Shown here one piece after another: positions 63,291 through 64,000 of a stretch of DNA of 64,000 nucleotides. The DNA comes from Fonsecaea monophora. Lineage: Eukaryota > Ascomycota > Eurotiomycetes > Chaetothyriales > Herpotrichiellaceae. Under the pieces are notes generated by a model. It did not search any database. It was not told the origin of the DNA and saw nothing but the letters and a program-made list of their open reading frames with translations. The translations under genes and the position numbers were made by a program. The DNA is taken from the NCBI RefSeq assembly GCF_001642475.1, contig NW_019174011.1, positions 1-64,000 of the forward strand. Direction: 5' to 3'. The first letter of the stretch is position 1. The number at the start of each line of letters is the position of its first letter.

Positions 63291-64000
63291 GTCTTGAATC
63301 CACAGAATCGCGGTTGCTCCGAATCTTGCAAAACGAATGGTTCTTTTCTTCTCTACTCTACGAGATCTTCGTCTCCGTGAGCAGGCACACTTTATTGTAT
63401 TGTTCCTTTTGTTCTCTCTGTTGGTCTTTGTTTCCGAAGGACTCCTGTGCGTAGTGGAATGTCTCGGGCAAGGGCAAAGGCAAGATCAAATCGTAAATCG
63501 TAGAGCAACCATAAGAATACAACACAAAGGTGGAACACGGGAATGACAGACTATTAAGGCAAAGCAGGAAATTTAGAGAACAGGAGGAGAAGAAGGGGGG
63601 GAAAGGAAACCTGTTGCGGTGAGATGAAGTATCACGAGGGACGACGTACAAGAGGAATGTTGTGTAAAAACAAAAGGCGGATGAGTCAAGGAAACGCCCC
63701 CGTCCGGATGTTCAGTGTGTCCGATGCTAAGCGGCCAGGCGGGAATCCTCCTTTACCTCCCCTTCCAGCTTCCAGGGTCTGTTTTTTTTTCCCACCCTCT
63801 ATTTCCCCCCTATGGGAGGCGATTAAATGGTCATATGTAATATGTAATATGAGGTAAGGTACCTACCTAGGTAAAGCTGGGCTTTCCTTTGTGCTCCTGC
63901 CCGCCCTGTGACGAAGGACAAAGTGCGTACATGCGTGCGGCGGAACACTTTCCACACTACCCAACGTGACATCGCGGTCGGGGTGGCTGATCGGGGTCTC
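63291..64000. other. Upstream region of the GNAT gene to the window end
   Basis: It holds the GNAT promoter. The frames here lack recognisable domains. A GGTAAGGTACCTACCTAGGTA near-palindrome is at 63853-63873. Confidence 0.45.

Overview
The window is nuclear DNA of a filamentous ascomycete (Pezizomycotina). The pointers are densely packed genes on both strands, short introns (about 50-200 nt) with GTRNGT donors and CTNAC-like branch points, and fungal families such as Atg15, Pex23/Pex30-32, Mgm101, Ecm11 and Fox2. A placement in Eurotiomycetes, possibly a black yeast of the Chaetothyriales, is my inference and is not shown by the sequence. I rebuilt exon structures by hand; for every spliced gene the exon lengths add up to whole codons.

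1-12 kb: an FKBP12-type prolyl isomerase with six exons; a Tda10-type (glycerate-kinase-like) P-loop kinase divergent from the peroxisomal beta-oxidation enzyme Fox2, with two FarA/FarB-type CCTCGG boxes between them; an intron-containing tRNA-Pro; and an RBR E3 ligase with a membrane-type insertion. 12-28 kb: an aldo/keto reductase of the Ara2/L-galactose-dehydrogenase type, the mitochondrial import-motor protein Pam16, a dysferlin-domain peroxin, a tiny LEA-like repeat protein behind stress elements, the vacuolar lipase Atg15 divergent from a VPS9-domain GEF, and an Ecm11-like protein. 28-30 kb: a PAS-domain protein of unknown role.

32-47 kb is the most unusual part. It is a run of six accessory metabolic genes: two NtaA/DszA-type FMN-dependent monooxygenases, a medium-chain reductase, a Baeyer-Villiger-type flavin monooxygenase and two Dal5-family (anion:cation symporter) transporters. 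It looks like an uptake-and-oxidation catabolic cluster for a small organic anion, perhaps a nitrogen- or sulfur-containing one. It has no polyketide or peptide synthase, no visible transcription factor and no flavin reductase.

47-64 kb returns to housekeeping genes: biotin-protein ligase head-to-head with a twin-Cx9C protein (Coa4/Cmc3 type), Mgm101, a universal-stress-domain protein, a Golgi pH regulator (GPR89), the ER SNARE Ufe1/syntaxin-18, aspartate aminotransferase with two possible starts, and a GNAT acetyltransferase ending in a PTS1-like tripeptide. Several neighbours share an organelle theme: peroxisome (Fox2, the peroxin, perhaps the GNAT), mitochondrion (Pam16, Coa4, Mgm101) and vacuole/endosome (Atg15, VPS9). 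Intergenic gaps carry short repeats, including a recurring TAGGTACCTA-type near-palindrome.
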